64,000 nt of DNA, taken from Thermosulfurimonas marina. GTDB taxonomy: Bacteria > Desulfobacterota > Thermodesulfobacteria > Thermodesulfobacteriales > Thermodesulfobacteriaceae. A model generated the notes under the pieces. The model was not told where the DNA came from. It saw only the letters and a program-made list of their open reading frames with translations, and did not search any database. The position numbers were made by a program, and so were the translations under genes. Shown one piece after another: positions 38,133-47,160 of this stretch; position 1 is the stretch's first letter; every line of letters starts with the position of its first letter. The stretch is from positions 1,240,001 to 1,304,000 of the forward strand of contig NZ_CP042909.1 in NCBI RefSeq assembly GCF_012317585.1, in the 5' to 3' direction.

Positions 38133-41100
38133 GTGGAGCTTCCGAAAAGGCTTGAGGCCCTGCGCAAACTCCTGGCCGAGGGCCGGGGTGTCCTCGAAGT
38201 GGGTGGGGTGCATCCTGCGGCCCTGGCCCTGGTCCTGGCCTCTTTTTCTCTAGAAAAACCCCTTCTTCTCCTTTTTCCGGAGGAAGACCCGGCTCGCCGT
38301 TTCGTGCGGGCCTTTAACTTTTTCTCTGGAAGCCTTCCGGAGATCTTTCCCGCCCCGGAGACTCCACCCCTTTCCGAGGTCCTGCCTTCTCCGGAGACGG
38401 CCTCCCAGCGTATGGCGGTCCTGGCCGGGCTCCTTCTGGGCCGAACCCGGATGGTGGTGACCTCTGTGGCCGCCCTCCTGCGGCGACTCCCCCCTCCGGA
38501 GACCCTGCGGGAGGCCTACGAGTATCTTCTTTGTGGGGAGGAAATCCCGCGGGAGCGCTTGCGGGAGAGATTGGTGTCCTTGGGTTATGAAAGGGTGGGC
38601 CGGGTGGAGGGGGTGGGAGAGTTTGCCGTGCGCGGAGGAGTAATCGATCTCTGGCCTCCGGGCTATGAAAATCCCCTAAGGCTGGATTTTTTCGGAGACC
38701 AACTGGAGACCCTCCGCACCTTTGACCCCCGAACGCAGAGGGGGCTCAAGCCCTTGGAAGAGGCCTATATCTTTCCGGCCAGAGAAACCTTTGTGACCGG
38801 AGATCCGGAGGCCCTTTATGAAAGGCTTCTTTTGCGGGCCGAGCGCCATCGGGTGCCCTCCCGGGAGGTGGAGGCCTTGCGCGAGGCCCTTTCTCTCAAG
38901 CGTTTCCTCGAGCCGGAAGAGTTCTGGCTCCCGGTGCTCTTTGAAAGGCTAGTGGATTTTCGGGCCTATCTTCCCCCGGAAACGGTGTTGGTAATCTGGG
39001 AGCCCGAGCAAGTCCAGGCCCAGGCCGAAAGCTTCTGGGGCCGAGTGCTCTCCGGGGCCCGGAGGGCCAAGCGCCGGCTCCTTTTTGAGCCCGAAGAGGT
39101 CTTTTTGCCTCCGGAGGAATGGAAGGACCTCCTCGAGAAGACCTTTGAAGGACGATTACTGGCTCGGGAGCTTCCGGTGGCCGAAAAGGGAATCACCCTT
39201 TCCCTTCGCCCCCCGGAGACCCTTCTTCCTCCTGGAGACCAATCTCGGGGACTTTCTCGGGGTCTGCTTCTGGTCCGGGAGGCCTTAAAGAGCGGAGACC
39301 ACGTGGTGCTCGCCCTTTCTGCACCGACCTCGGCCGAGCGTGTGCGGGAGCTCCTCTTTGAGGAGGGACTGGTGAAAGAAAAACCTCCGGTGCGGGAGGC
39401 CCCTTTCCGAGAACCGGAGCGCTCCCTTCCCCTGGAACTCTATGTGGGGGATCTCCCGGAGGGCCTTTGGTGGCCGGAGTTGGCCCTGATCCTTCTTTCG
39501 GAGGCCGAACTTTTTGGAAAGCGCCGTCCGGAGGTGGCCCGCCGGCCACGGCTTCCCGGAATCCGCCTGGAAGATCTCAAACCCGGAGACTATGTGGTTC
39601 ATCGGGAGCACGGGATCGGGATCTATCGGGGACTGGTGCGTCTGGAAGTGGGCGGAGTCCCGGGAGAGTTTTTGTTGGTGGAGTATGCCGGAGGGGATCG
39701 GCTCTATCTTCCCGTGGATCGCCTGGGGGAGATCCATCGCTATGTGGGGGTGGATGAAAGACCTCCGGCGCTCGATCGCCTGGGAGGCAAGGGATTTGCC
39801 CGCCGGAAGGAGAAGGTCCGGCGGGCCATCCAGGAGATTGCCCAGGAACTGGTGGCCCTCTATGCGGCCCGACGGGTGGCCCGAGGGCACGCCTTCTCTC
39901 CCCCGGATCTGGTCTTCCGAGAGTTTGAGGCCGCCTTCCCCTACCAGGAAACTCCGGACCAGGAAGCGGCTATCGAGGAGGTCCTGGCAGACATGCAGAG
40001 CCCTCGGCCTATGGATCGCCTGCTGGCCGGGGATGTGGGCTACGGGAAGACCGAGGTAGCCCTGCGGGCGGCCATGCTTGCCGTACGAGACGGCAAACAG
40101 GTAGCGGTCCTGGTCCCCACCACCGTGCTGGCCGAACAGCATTATCGCACCTTCCGCGAAAGGCTCTCCCCTTTTGGAGTACGGGTAGGGGTGCTTTCCC
40201 GGCTGAGGCCTCCGGCCGAGCAAAGGCAAACCCTTAAGGCCCTGGCTGCGGGGGAGATCCAGGTGGTCATCGGCACCCATCGCCTGCTTTCCACCGATGT
40301 GCGTTTTCGGGATCTAGGACTGCTTATCGTGGACGAAGAACACCGCTTCGGGGTGCGCCACAAGGAACGCCTGAAGGAACTCAAGAAGACCGTGGACGTA
40401 CTTTCCCTTTCGGCTACCCCCATCCCCCGCACTCTGCAGATGTCCCTTCTGGGGATCCGGGATCTTTCGGTGATCGAGACCCCCCCTCCCGGGCGACTTC
40501 CGGTAAAGACCATCCTGGCCAAGATGGAACCGGAGATCGTGGAGGAGGCCATAAGACGGGAGTTGGCCCGAGGCGGGCAGGTCTTTTTTGTCTATCCTCG
40601 GGTAAAGGGCCTTGCGGCCCTGGCCGGATGGGTGCGTCGGCTGGTTCCGGAGGCCCGAGTGGCCCTGGCCCACGGACAGATGCCCCCCCGCCAGCTGGAA
40701 GAGGTCATGGGCCGCTTTGTGCGGGGGGAGATCGATGTCCTGGTCTGCACCACCATCATCGAAAGCGGTCTGGATATCCCTTCAGCCAACACCATTATCA
40801 TCTGCCGGGCCGATCGTCTGGGACTGGCCGAGATCTATCAACTCCGGGGTCGGGTGGGCCGGGGTCCTGTCCAGGCCTACGCTTACCTTCTGGTCCCTTC
40901 GCTTTCAGGGCTTACGGAGGAGGCCCGCAAACGCCTGCGGGCCCTCATGCAGTTTACGGAACTGGGCTCGGGTTTCCGGCTGGCCTTAAGCGATCTCAAG
41001 ATCCGCGGGGCAGGCAATCTTCTGGGGACCTCCCAGTCCGGCCATATCGCCGCCGTGGGCTATGATCTCTACCTGGAAATCCTGGAGAGTGCCATCCGGG

Positions 41101-41579
41101 AACTCAAGGGAGAAAAGGTGGAGGAGGTCCCGGAGCCGGAGGTGCGCCTCAATCTCCCGGCCTACTTCCCCGAAAGTTATGTTCCGGACGTGGAGGAGCG
41201 GTTGCACCTTTACCGGGAGCTTTCCCTGGTGAAAGATGAGGAAGATCTGGCCCGTTTTGAAGAGGCCCTTAAGGACCGTTTTGGGGAGCCTCCGGCCGAG
41301 GGAGGCCATCTCCTGGCCCTCACCCGGCTGAAGATCTTTTTGCGGGCCCTGAGGATCCTCAAGCTGGAGGCCCGGGGGGCGGAACTGATCTTCCATCTGG
41401 GCCACGATCCCGCTTATTATGAGCCGGGGATCAGGGCCCTTTCCCGAGAATTTCGTCACCTGCGCCTTACCCGGGAAGGGCGCCTCCGGGTAAAGGTGGA
41501 GGGCCCGCTTCTTTTCCAGGCCCTTAAAATTTCCCAAATCCTCAGAGAAAAGATTTTACAAGACCAAAAAAAAGAATAA
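38133..41579 (+). CDS. mfd: Transcription-repair coupling factor
   Basis: A 1148-residue Mfd that displaces stalled RNA polymerase and recruits UvrA. The N-terminal UvrB-like region (GRVEGVGEFAVRGGVIDLWPPG) is followed by the RNA-polymerase-interacting CarD-like domain (LKPGDYVVHREHGIGIYRGL). The RecG-like translocase carries GDVGYGKTEVALRAAM (Walker A), VDEEHRFGVRHKERLK, SLSATPIPRTLQMS, LVCTTIIESGLDIPSANTII and QLRGRVGRG, and a TRCF C-terminal domain ends the protein. GTG 38133 is the start. All motor motifs are intact. Confidence 0.96.
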   Translation: MELPKRLEALRKLLAEGRGVLEVGGVHPAALALVLASFSLEKPLLLLFPEEDPARRFVRAFNFFSGSLPEIFPAPETPPLSEVLPSPETASQRMAVLAGLLLGRTRMVVTSVAALLRRLPPPETLREAYEYLLCGEEIPRERLRERLVSLGYERVGRVEGVGEFAVRGGVIDLWPPGYENPLRLDFFGDQLETLRTFDPRTQRGLKPLEEAYIFPARETFVTGDPEALYERLLLRAERHRVPSREVEALREALSLKRFLEPEEFWLPVLFERLVDFRAYLPPETVLVIWEPEQVQAQAESFWGRVLSGARRAKRRLLFEPEEVFLPPEEWKDLLEKTFEGRLLARELPVAEKGITLSLRPPETLLPPGDQSRGLSRGLLLVREALKSGDHVVLALSAPTSAERVRELLFEEGLVKEKPPVREAPFREPERSLPLELYVGDLPEGLWWPELALILLSEAELFGKRRPEVARRPRLPGIRLEDLKPGDYVVHREHGIGIYRGLVRLEVGGVPGEFLLVEYAGGDRLYLPVDRLGEIHRYVGVDERPPALDRLGGKGFARRKEKVRRAIQEIAQELVALYAARRVARGHAFSPPDLVFREFEAAFPYQETPDQEAAIEEVLADMQSPRPMDRLLAGDVGYGKTEVALRAAMLAVRDGKQVAVLVPTTVLAEQHYRTFRERLSPFGVRVGVLSRLRPPAEQRQTLKALAAGEIQVVIGTHRLLSTDVRFRDLGLLIVDEEHRFGVRHKERLKELKKTVDVLSLSATPIPRTLQMSLLGIRDLSVIETPPPGRLPVKTILAKMEPEIVEEAIRRELARGGQVFFVYPRVKGLAALAGWVRRLVPEARVALAHGQMPPRQLEEVMGRFVRGEIDVLVCTTIIESGLDIPSANTIIICRADRLGLAEIYQLRGRVGRGPVQAYAYLLVPSLSGLTEEARKRLRALMQFTELGSGFRLALSDLKIRGAGNLLGTSQSGHIAAVGYDLYLEILESAIRELKGEKVEEVPEPEVRLNLPAYFPESYVPDVEERLHLYRELSLVKDEEDLARFEEALKDRFGEPPAEGGHLLALTRLKIFLRALRILKLEARGAELIFHLGHDPAYYEPGIRALSREFRHLRLTREGRLRVKVEGPLLFQALKISQILREKILQDQKKE

Positions 41580-41599
41580 AATTTTGGGAGGAGGTGGCC

Positions 41600-42523
41600 A
41601 TGAAAATTCGTTTTTTGCTCTTGCTTTTCCTTTTTTCTTTTTCGACTGCCCTTGGCGCCCGGGAGGTTCAGCTCGTGGATCGTATTGCCGCGGTAGTCAA
41701 CGACGAGGTCATCACCCTTTCGGAGGTGGATGAGGCGGCCCTTCCCCTTTATCAAAAGTATCTGGCCGGGGTGACCGATCCGGAGGAAGAGTCTCGGCGC
41801 ATGCAAAAGATCCGCAAAGAGGTCCTGGAACGCCTCATTGAGGAAAAGCTCATCGCCCAGGAGATCCGAAAGTACAAGATCAAGGTGAGCGACGAGGAGG
41901 TGGAGGGCTTTATTCAGGAGATAAAGACGCGTCTCGGAGGAGAAGAGGCCTTTCGGGATTTCTTAAACGCTCAGGGGCTCACGGAGGAGGAATATCGGGA
42001 GCAGGTGCGCCAGCAACTCCAGCGCCTGAAGCTCATTCGGGGGAGCGTGCAGGCCCGGATCGTGATTACCGATGAAGAGGTGCGCCGTTACTATGAAGAA
42101 CACTACCTGAAAGGGACGGAAAAGACCCTGCGGCTTGCGGCCATCGTGACCTCCGAGGAGGCCCGCATCCGGGAGGCGGAAAAGGCCCTGGCCCAAGGGA
42201 AGGACTTTTCCGAGGTGGCCCGCAAGTATTCCGAGATTCCGGGAAGCGGAGAGAGCTTCGGGACCTTCAAGCTCTCGGAGCTGGCCCCGGAGTTGCGCAG
42301 GGTCCTGGCAAAAAGACGTCCCGGGGAGGTGACCCCTCCCGTGGCCTCCGGGGGACGCTGGTTCATCTTCAAGGTCCTCTCTATAGAAAACGCCACCAAA
42401 CCCTTTGAGGCCGTGAAAGAAGAAATTAGACAAAACCTTTATCAAAAAGCCCTTGACGAATATTTCCAGAAGTGGCTAAAAGGATTGAAAGAGAGGGCTT
42501 TTATCCAGGTTTTTTTGAAATGA
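41600..42523 (+). CDS. SurA-like periplasmic peptidyl-prolyl isomerase/chaperone
   Basis: A 307-residue exported protein: signal peptide MKIRFLLLLFLFSFSTALGA, a SurA N-terminal chaperone domain (VDRIAAVVNDEVITLSEVDE, RLIEEKLIAQEIRKYKI), and a single parvulin domain at about 175-265 (FSEVARKYSEIPGSGESFGTF, PGEVTPPVASGGRWFIFKVL). E. coli SurA has two parvulin domains; one is common in this phylum. GGAGGAGGTGG precedes ATG 41600. ATGA overlap with the HTH gene. Confidence 0.87.
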   Translation: MKIRFLLLLFLFSFSTALGAREVQLVDRIAAVVNDEVITLSEVDEAALPLYQKYLAGVTDPEEESRRMQKIRKEVLERLIEEKLIAQEIRKYKIKVSDEEVEGFIQEIKTRLGGEEAFRDFLNAQGLTEEEYREQVRQQLQRLKLIRGSVQARIVITDEEVRRYYEEHYLKGTEKTLRLAAIVTSEEARIREAEKALAQGKDFSEVARKYSEIPGSGESFGTFKLSELAPELRRVLAKRRPGEVTPPVASGGRWFIFKVLSIENATKPFEAVKEEIRQNLYQKALDEYFQKWLKGLKERAFIQVFLK

Positions 42524-42879
42524 AAGCCGAAATCGGGCTGGGAGAATATCTCCGGAAGATGCGCGAGGCGCAGGGGAAGACCCTGGCGGAGATCGCCGAG
42601 GAGACCAAGATCAATTGCCGCTATCTGGAAGCCCTGGAAAAGGAGGCCTGGGAGGAACTTCCGGCGGAGGTCTTTGTCCGGGGTTATCTTCGGGCCTATG
42701 CCCTGGCCCTGGGTCTCGATCCCGAAGACGTTTTGCGCCGTTATCGCGAGTCTCGACCGCAAGGAGGGGAGGATCCCGGGGAATCCTTATCCGGGGGGAA
42801 AAAGTCCCGGGGCCTCTGGCCCTGGGTGCTCCTCCTTCTGGTGTTGGTTTCCCTAGTGCTTCTTTGGCTCCTTCGTTGA
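42520..42879 (+). CDS. RodZ-like HTH membrane protein
   Basis: A 119-residue protein: an N-terminal Cro/Xre-type helix-turn-helix of the RodZ subtype (GEYLRKMREAQGKTLAEIAEETKI, RYLEALEKEAWEELPAEVFVRGYLRAYA), a basic linker, and one C-terminal transmembrane helix (WVLLLLVLVSLVLLWLLR). RodZ anchors MreB for rod shape; the periplasmic domain of longer RodZ proteins is missing here. ATG 42520 overlaps the stop of the surA-like gene. Confidence 0.82.
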   Translation: MKAEIGLGEYLRKMREAQGKTLAEIAEETKINCRYLEALEKEAWEELPAEVFVRGYLRAYALALGLDPEDVLRRYRESRPQGGEDPGESLSGGKKSRGLWPWVLLLLVLVSLVLLWLLR

Positions 42880-42880
42880 G

Positions 42881-43666
42881 ATGTTAAAACCCCGCGAGGT
42901 CCTTCTCCTTTCGGTGAGGGAGGTGGCCGAAAGTGATCTCCTTTTGAGTTTTCTTTCTCCTCGGGCGGGGCGTTTTTTGGCGGTGGCCAAAGGGGGACGC
43001 CGCAGCCTCCGGCGGTTTGTGAATAAGCTCGAAGCCGGCCATCTCCTGAGGGTTTATCTTCGCCGGGGCCGGGCCGGTTTGGCTCCCATCCTGGAGGCCG
43101 CCGATCTCCTCTGGGCTCCGGAAAGAGTGCGTGCGGATCCCCGGGCCTTTGCCCTGGCCGGGTATTTTCTAGAGCTTGCGGAACGTTCTTCGCCTCCGGC
43201 CGAAGGCCGGGAGGTCTTCCCCCTTCTCCTGGAGAGTCTGCGTTTTCTGGAGGACCACGGCCCTTCGGGCCTTCTTGCGGCCTTTTTCGAGTTGCGCCTC
43301 CTGGGGCTTCTGGGCTGGGCCCCGGAGCTTTCCCGGTGTCTGGGCTGCGGGGCCCCGCTCCTTGAGGGAGGGGCCTTTTTTCCGGAAAAGGGCGGGGTCC
43401 TCTGCAGAAAATGTGCTCCGGAAGGGGGAAGACCCCTTTCGGCCCGTTCTTTGGCCCTTCTTCAGGGTTTGAGGCGTCTTACTCTGGCCGGCCTTTCTCG
43501 GGTGAAGGCCCGCCCCGAAGACCTTTTTGCGGTTTCTCAAGCCCTGCGGACCTTCTTGCAGGGGGTTCTCGACCAGGATATAAAGGCCCTTAAAGTGCTT
43601 GAGGCCTTGGAATCTTCGGGAGGGGTCCATGAAGCGAGAGATGGAGGAAAAGCAGTATGTCCTTAA
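42881..43666 (+). CDS. recO: DNA repair protein RecO
   Basis: A 261-residue RecO: N-terminal OB fold (EVLLLSVREVAESDLLLSFLSP, FLAVAKGGRRS), helical core (FFELRLLGLLGWAPELSRC) and a C4 zinc site (CLGCG ... CRKC). It assists RecA loading through RecF/RecR. It starts 1 base after the HTH gene. The 3' end overlaps the LOG-family gene by 38 bases. Confidence 0.92.
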   Translation: MLKPREVLLLSVREVAESDLLLSFLSPRAGRFLAVAKGGRRSLRRFVNKLEAGHLLRVYLRRGRAGLAPILEAADLLWAPERVRADPRAFALAGYFLELAERSSPPAEGREVFPLLLESLRFLEDHGPSGLLAAFFELRLLGLLGWAPELSRCLGCGAPLLEGGAFFPEKGGVLCRKCAPEGGRPLSARSLALLQGLRRLTLAGLSRVKARPEDLFAVSQALRTFLQGVLDQDIKALKVLEALESSGGVHEARDGGKAVCP

Positions 43667-44297
43667 CGGGCTTGCCGCTCGGGAGTCCTGGCGCCTTTTC
43701 AAGATCATGGCCGAATTCGTGGAGGGCTTTGAGGAACTCCCCAAGGTCTATCCCGCGGTGACCATCTTTGGTTCCACCCGGGTCCGCCCCGGGGATCCCT
43801 GTTACGCGCAGGCCGAGGAGATCGCCCGGGAGCTGGTGCGGGCGGGCTTTTCGGTGATTACCGGAGGAGGCCCGGGGGTGATGGAGGCCGCCAACAAGGG
43901 GGCCGCGGAGGAAGGGGGCTGGTCGGTGGGGATCAATATCCGTCTTCCCCTGGAGCAGGAGCCCAACCCCTACGCCAATGTGCGCCTTGAGGTGCGGTAT
44001 TTCTTCGTGCGCAAGGTCATGATGGCCAAGTACGCCGTGGGTTTTGTCTTTCTGCCTGGAGGTTACGGGACTTTGGACGAACTTTTTGAGATCCTCACCC
44101 TGGTCCAGACCCGCAAGATCCGGCCGGTACCGGTAGTCCTGGTGGGCGGCCATTACTGGGATCCTCTGGTGAAGTGGCTTCGGGAGACCGTACTCGCCGG
44201 AGGAAAGATCTCCCCGCAAGATTTAGAGCTTTTTAAAGTGCTTGACGATCCCCGGGAAGTGGTGGCCTACATCCGGGAAAAGGCCCTTTTACGCTAG
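43629..44297 (+). CDS. LOG-family protein (TIGR00730-like nucleotide phosphoribohydrolase)
   Basis: A 222-residue Rossmann-fold protein once named lysine decarboxylase. VTIFGSTRVRPGD, FSVITGGGPGVMEAANKGA and VFLPGGYGTLDELFEILTLVQT (PGGxGTxxE) are the LOG motifs; characterised members cleave cytokinin-type or purine nucleoside monophosphates. ATG 43629 with GGGAGGGG upstream is preferred. Convergent 4-base overlap with the histidine kinase gene. Confidence 0.88.
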   Translation: MKREMEEKQYVLNGLAARESWRLFKIMAEFVEGFEELPKVYPAVTIFGSTRVRPGDPCYAQAEEIARELVRAGFSVITGGGPGVMEAANKGAAEEGGWSVGINIRLPLEQEPNPYANVRLEVRYFFVRKVMMAKYAVGFVFLPGGYGTLDELFEILTLVQTRKIRPVPVVLVGGHYWDPLVKWLRETVLAGGKISPQDLELFKVLDDPREVVAYIREKALLR

Positions 44298-45745
44298 CTT
44301 TGAAAGAGGGGAAAGGCGATCCGAAAGAGGGTCCCTTTCCCCGGGGTGCTCTGGACTTCGATTTCTCCCCCCAGGGCCTTTACCAGTCCGTAAACCACGG
44401 AGAGTCCCAGCCCGGAGCCCAGTTCTTTGGTAGTGAAGAAGGGGTCAAAGATATGCGGAAGGTTTTCAGAAGGGATCCCCACTCCGGTATCTTCTATCTC
44501 GAGAAGGGCTCTCTGCCCATCTTTTCGTAAGCCTATCCACAGTTCCCCTCCTTGAGGCATGGCTTCCCGGGCGTTAGTGACCAGATTGAGAAGGATCTGG
44601 GTAAGGTCATCTTCACTTGCCAGAACATGGAGAGGTTCCTCCGGGGCCTCAAGTTTCAGGCGCACCCCTTCTCCCGCGGTGAGGCGCAAGAGCTCTTCGG
44701 ATTCCCGGAAAAAACGGACTAAGTCTATGGGATAGCTTTCTTGGGGGTATTTTTTGACGAAGGTTAAGAGCTTGCGCACGATTTCAGCCGCACGCTCCGA
44801 AGACTTGTAGGCCTTGCGGAGGTAGGAGTTTACCGGATGTCTCTCTCCCAGTTTCATCTGGGCCAGGGTAATAAAGCCCTGGATCCCCATCAGGATATTA
44901 TTGAAATCATGGGCCAGACCGGCCGTGAGCCGTCCCAAGGTTTCCATCTTCTGAGCTTGAAGAAGTTTACGTTCCAGATTTTTGAGGGGGGTGATGTCGA
45001 AGTAATACTCTACTCGCCCGCCTTGATAAAGGCCATGCCTCAGAGGGGTGCTGAAGTGTTCCACCCAGCGCTCCGGCCTTTCCTTGGGGAGGATATGACA
45101 GACGAGATTTTCCACGTAAGCATGTTTTTGGTATGCTTGAAGAATTTTTTGGGAGAATTCTTCAGATTTTTCCATAAGAGGAGCTATTTTTTCTTGAATA
45201 AGGCCTCTCATATCTTCTCCCAGGACCTCCGCTCGCGTAAGACCGAAAAATTCTTCTATAGCCCGGCTGGCCCAGACTACTCGAAACCTGGAATCCAGGA
45301 TAAAGGCTCCCACCCGCGGGACTTCTAAGGCCTCAAGGAGGGATTCGGCCCGGGCCCGGGCCTCAACTTCGGCTTTTACTTCAGAGGAGATGTCCACCAG
45401 GATTTCCACTATTCCGGCCACCTCTCCTCGGCTGTCCCGAACAGGAAGAGCCAAAATCTTTTCGTAGAGGAGCTCCTCTCCCTTGTGACGGTGAATACAG
45501 ACCGTGGCTTTCCCTTGTTCAAGGACCTTCCTCAGGGGACATTCTTCCCCCTCCTGGGAACAGGGGTGATTTAGCTCATGGGTTAGCCGGTAGCAGGGGA
45601 CAGGGAGGGGGCCGTGGTAGGCGTATTTTTCTCGGGCTTTTTCATTGAGATAAATAACTTGAAAATTTCGATCAATCACCAGGAGGGGTTCGGCCTCGCA
45701 TTCCACGTATAAGGCCCCTTCTGGAATCTCGATTTTAAGGCCCAT
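44294..45745 (-). CDS. Soluble PAS-PAS sensor histidine kinase
   Basis: A 483-residue kinase with no transmembrane segment. PAS1 (about residues 20-135) contains a Cys-rich loop, CYRLTHELNHPCSQEGEECP, that could bind an Fe-S cluster or react with oxidants. PAS2 (about 145-260) has FGLTRAEVLGEDMRGL. The phosphorylation His is in LGRLTAGLAHDFNNIL, with ATP-binding boxes NLVTNAREAM (N), DTGVGIP (G1), FDPFFTTKELGSGLGLS (F/G2). No response regulator is adjacent. ATG 45745 has a GGAGAGG site upstream, though spaced loosely. Confidence 0.88.
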   Translation of the reverse strand: MGLKIEIPEGALYVECEAEPLLVIDRNFQVIYLNEKAREKYAYHGPLPVPCYRLTHELNHPCSQEGEECPLRKVLEQGKATVCIHRHKGEELLYEKILALPVRDSRGEVAGIVEILVDISSEVKAEVEARARAESLLEALEVPRVGAFILDSRFRVVWASRAIEEFFGLTRAEVLGEDMRGLIQEKIAPLMEKSEEFSQKILQAYQKHAYVENLVCHILPKERPERWVEHFSTPLRHGLYQGGRVEYYFDITPLKNLERKLLQAQKMETLGRLTAGLAHDFNNILMGIQGFITLAQMKLGERHPVNSYLRKAYKSSERAAEIVRKLLTFVKKYPQESYPIDLVRFFRESEELLRLTAGEGVRLKLEAPEEPLHVLASEDDLTQILLNLVTNAREAMPQGGELWIGLRKDGQRALLEIEDTGVGIPSENLPHIFDPFFTTKELGSGLGLSVVYGLVKALGGEIEVQSTPGKGTLFRIAFPLFQS

Positions 45746-45791
45746 GAGATCTAGACCTCTCCGCAAGCTTTTTACTATTTTAACAAAAATT

Positions 45792-45815
45792 AAAAAAATC
45801 GGAACTTTTTTCCGA
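45792..45815 (-). terminator. Intrinsic terminator after the lytic transglycosylase gene
   Basis: On the minus strand TCGGAA-AAAAG-TTCCGA forms a perfect 6-bp stem followed directly by seven T residues, 9 bases after the transglycosylase stop. This is the clearest intrinsic terminator in the window. Confidence 0.8.
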
Positions 45816-45823
45816 AGAAATTC

Positions 45824-46399
45824 TTAACGGGAACGATAAAGCCGGTAATATTGCAGGACACGGGTTACGTAGCGGCGGGTCTCGGGGAAGGGAGGAAGGC
45901 CTTGGTAGCGGCGCACGGCCTCGGGGCCGGCGTGGTAGGCCGCCAGGGCCAGACGCAGGTCTCCGAACTCCAGAAGAAGCCTCTTGAGAAAGCGGGCCGC
46001 GGCCCGGAGATTTTCCCGGGGGTTAAAGGGTTGGCTTACCCCGAGGGTTTTTGCGGTCTCAGGCATGAGTTGCATGAGCCCCAGGGCCCCCTTGGGGGAG
46101 ACCGCCCGGGGATTGAAGCCGGACTCCACCCGGGCCACCGCCTTAAGGAGCGCCGCATCCAGGCCCTCGGCCCGGGCCACCTCCTCAAAGAGAGCTTCCC
46201 AGGGGGTGGCCCTTCGGGGCCTGGGGCGAGGGGTACGCAGGTAAAGTTTCCAGCCGGGCCCCAGAGGAACATTGGTAAAGTAAACCCTTCCCTGAGGATC
46301 CACGTAGCGATAAATGTCGGCCCGGGCCGGGGCGGCCCAGAGGCCCAGACCTCCCAGGATCAGGATCAGGCCGAGGCTTCGAGAAAGGCCTTGCGGCAT
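45824..46399 (-). CDS. Lytic transglycosylase (SLT domain) with DUF4124
   Basis: A 191-residue exported muramidase-like enzyme: signal peptide (LGLILILGGLGLWAAPARA), a short DUF4124 segment (DIYRYVDPQGRVYFTN), then the SLT fold with catalytic Glu in AVARVESGFNPRAVSPKGALGLMQLMPETA and ALAAYHAGPEAVRRYQGLPP, ETRRYVTRVLQYY. It cuts peptidoglycan to leave 1,6-anhydromuramic ends. Its start overlaps the upstream YHS-like gene by 34 bases, and a strong terminator follows. Confidence 0.92.
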   Translation of the reverse strand: MPQGLSRSLGLILILGGLGLWAAPARADIYRYVDPQGRVYFTNVPLGPGWKLYLRTPRPRPRRATPWEALFEEVARAEGLDAALLKAVARVESGFNPRAVSPKGALGLMQLMPETAKTLGVSQPFNPRENLRAAARFLKRLLLEFGDLRLALAAYHAGPEAVRRYQGLPPFPETRRYVTRVLQYYRLYRSR

Positions 46400-46623
46400 T
46401 TCTCACTGCAAAAATAATGGGTTTTTCCCTCTCGGGTAAGGGAAAGGGCCGAGCTTTTGGGACAGTAAACCCCGCAGACCGGGTCTTGGACCAACTCATC
46501 GGAAAGGGGCGCCGGCCCGGAGGGCTCCCGGCGGCCGAAAAGCCCCTTGAGGTCCTGAACCAGCCCCCGAGCTGCCCAGAAGACCAGAAAGATAAGTAGA
46601 AGAAGTAATCCCAGTCTCAGCAT
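46366..46623 (-). CDS. Membrane-anchored YHS/TRASH-like metal-binding protein
   Basis: An 85-residue protein: N-terminal transmembrane helix (LGLLLLLIFLVFWAARGL), a linker, then DPVCGVYCPKSSALSLTREG and KTHYFCSEKCRKAFL, which resembles a YHS/TRASH zinc- or copper-binding unit (CxxxC ... CxxxC). Similar PP0621-type proteins occur in many Gram-negative bacteria without known function. It overlaps the transglycosylase gene. Confidence 0.82.
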   Translation of the reverse strand: MLRLGLLLLLIFLVFWAARGLVQDLKGLFGRREPSGPAPLSDELVQDPVCGVYCPKSSALSLTREGKTHYFCSEKCRKAFLEASA

Positions 46624-46659
46624 GGCTTTCCCCTCTTAGGGAGGGTAATCCTCCGCCCT

Positions 46660-47160
46660 TTAAAGGTCAAGCGGAAAGGGGCCCAGGCGCAGGATGCGGG
46701 GGCCGGGGGGCAGGGCCTTGAGGAGTTCGCCTGGGGTGCGGTCGAGGAGGGGGTGCCGCAGGTCCGGGGCGATTTCCGCCAGGGGGGCCAGCACAAAGGC
46801 CCGCTGGTGAAGCCGTGGATGGGGGACCTCTAAGACGCGCGCCCTGATCACCTCCTCTCCGTAGAGGAGAAGGTCAATGTCCAGCCTGCGGTCGGACATC
46901 TGGCCCGTGCGCACCCGTCCCAGGCGGGCCTCGATGGTCCAGCCCGCAAGGGCCAGCTCCCAGGCAGAAAGGCTCGTGCGCACGGCCACCACCAGGTTGT
47001 AAAACCAGTTTTCCGAAGAAAAACCCACGGGCTCGGTGAGGTAAACGGAGGAGACCGCGAGGATAGAAACCCCAGCCAGGGCCCGGAGATGCTCTAAGGC
47101 CTGCCGGAGATTTTCCTTCCGGTCTCCCAGATTGGAGCCCAGCCCCAGATAGGCCGTGAC
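46660..47160 (-). CDS. folK: 2-amino-4-hydroxy-6-hydroxymethyldihydropteridine pyrophosphokinase (start codon unclear)
   Basis: HPPK of folate synthesis. AYLGLGSNLGDRKENLRQAL, TEPVGFSSENWFYNLVVAV, GRVRTGQMSDRRLDIDLLLYG and VPHPRLHQRAFVLAPLAEIAP are the family motifs, so the gene begins no later than about 47160. In that frame there is no ATG, GTG or TTG before AYLGLGSN; the codon at 47160 is GTC, right after the dapL stop (TAG-TC). Either a non-standard start is used or one base differs from a TAGTG overlap. An internal start at 47028 would delete the pterin-binding motif. The C terminus is complete. Confidence 0.8.
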   Translation of the reverse strand, partial: VTAYLGLGSNLGDRKENLRQALEHLRALAGVSILAVSSVYLTEPVGFSSENWFYNLVVAVRTSLSAWELALAGWTIEARLGRVRTGQMSDRRLDIDLLLYGEEVIRARVLEVPHPRLHQRAFVLAPLAEIAPDLRHPLLDRTPGELLKALPPGPRILRLGPFPLDL

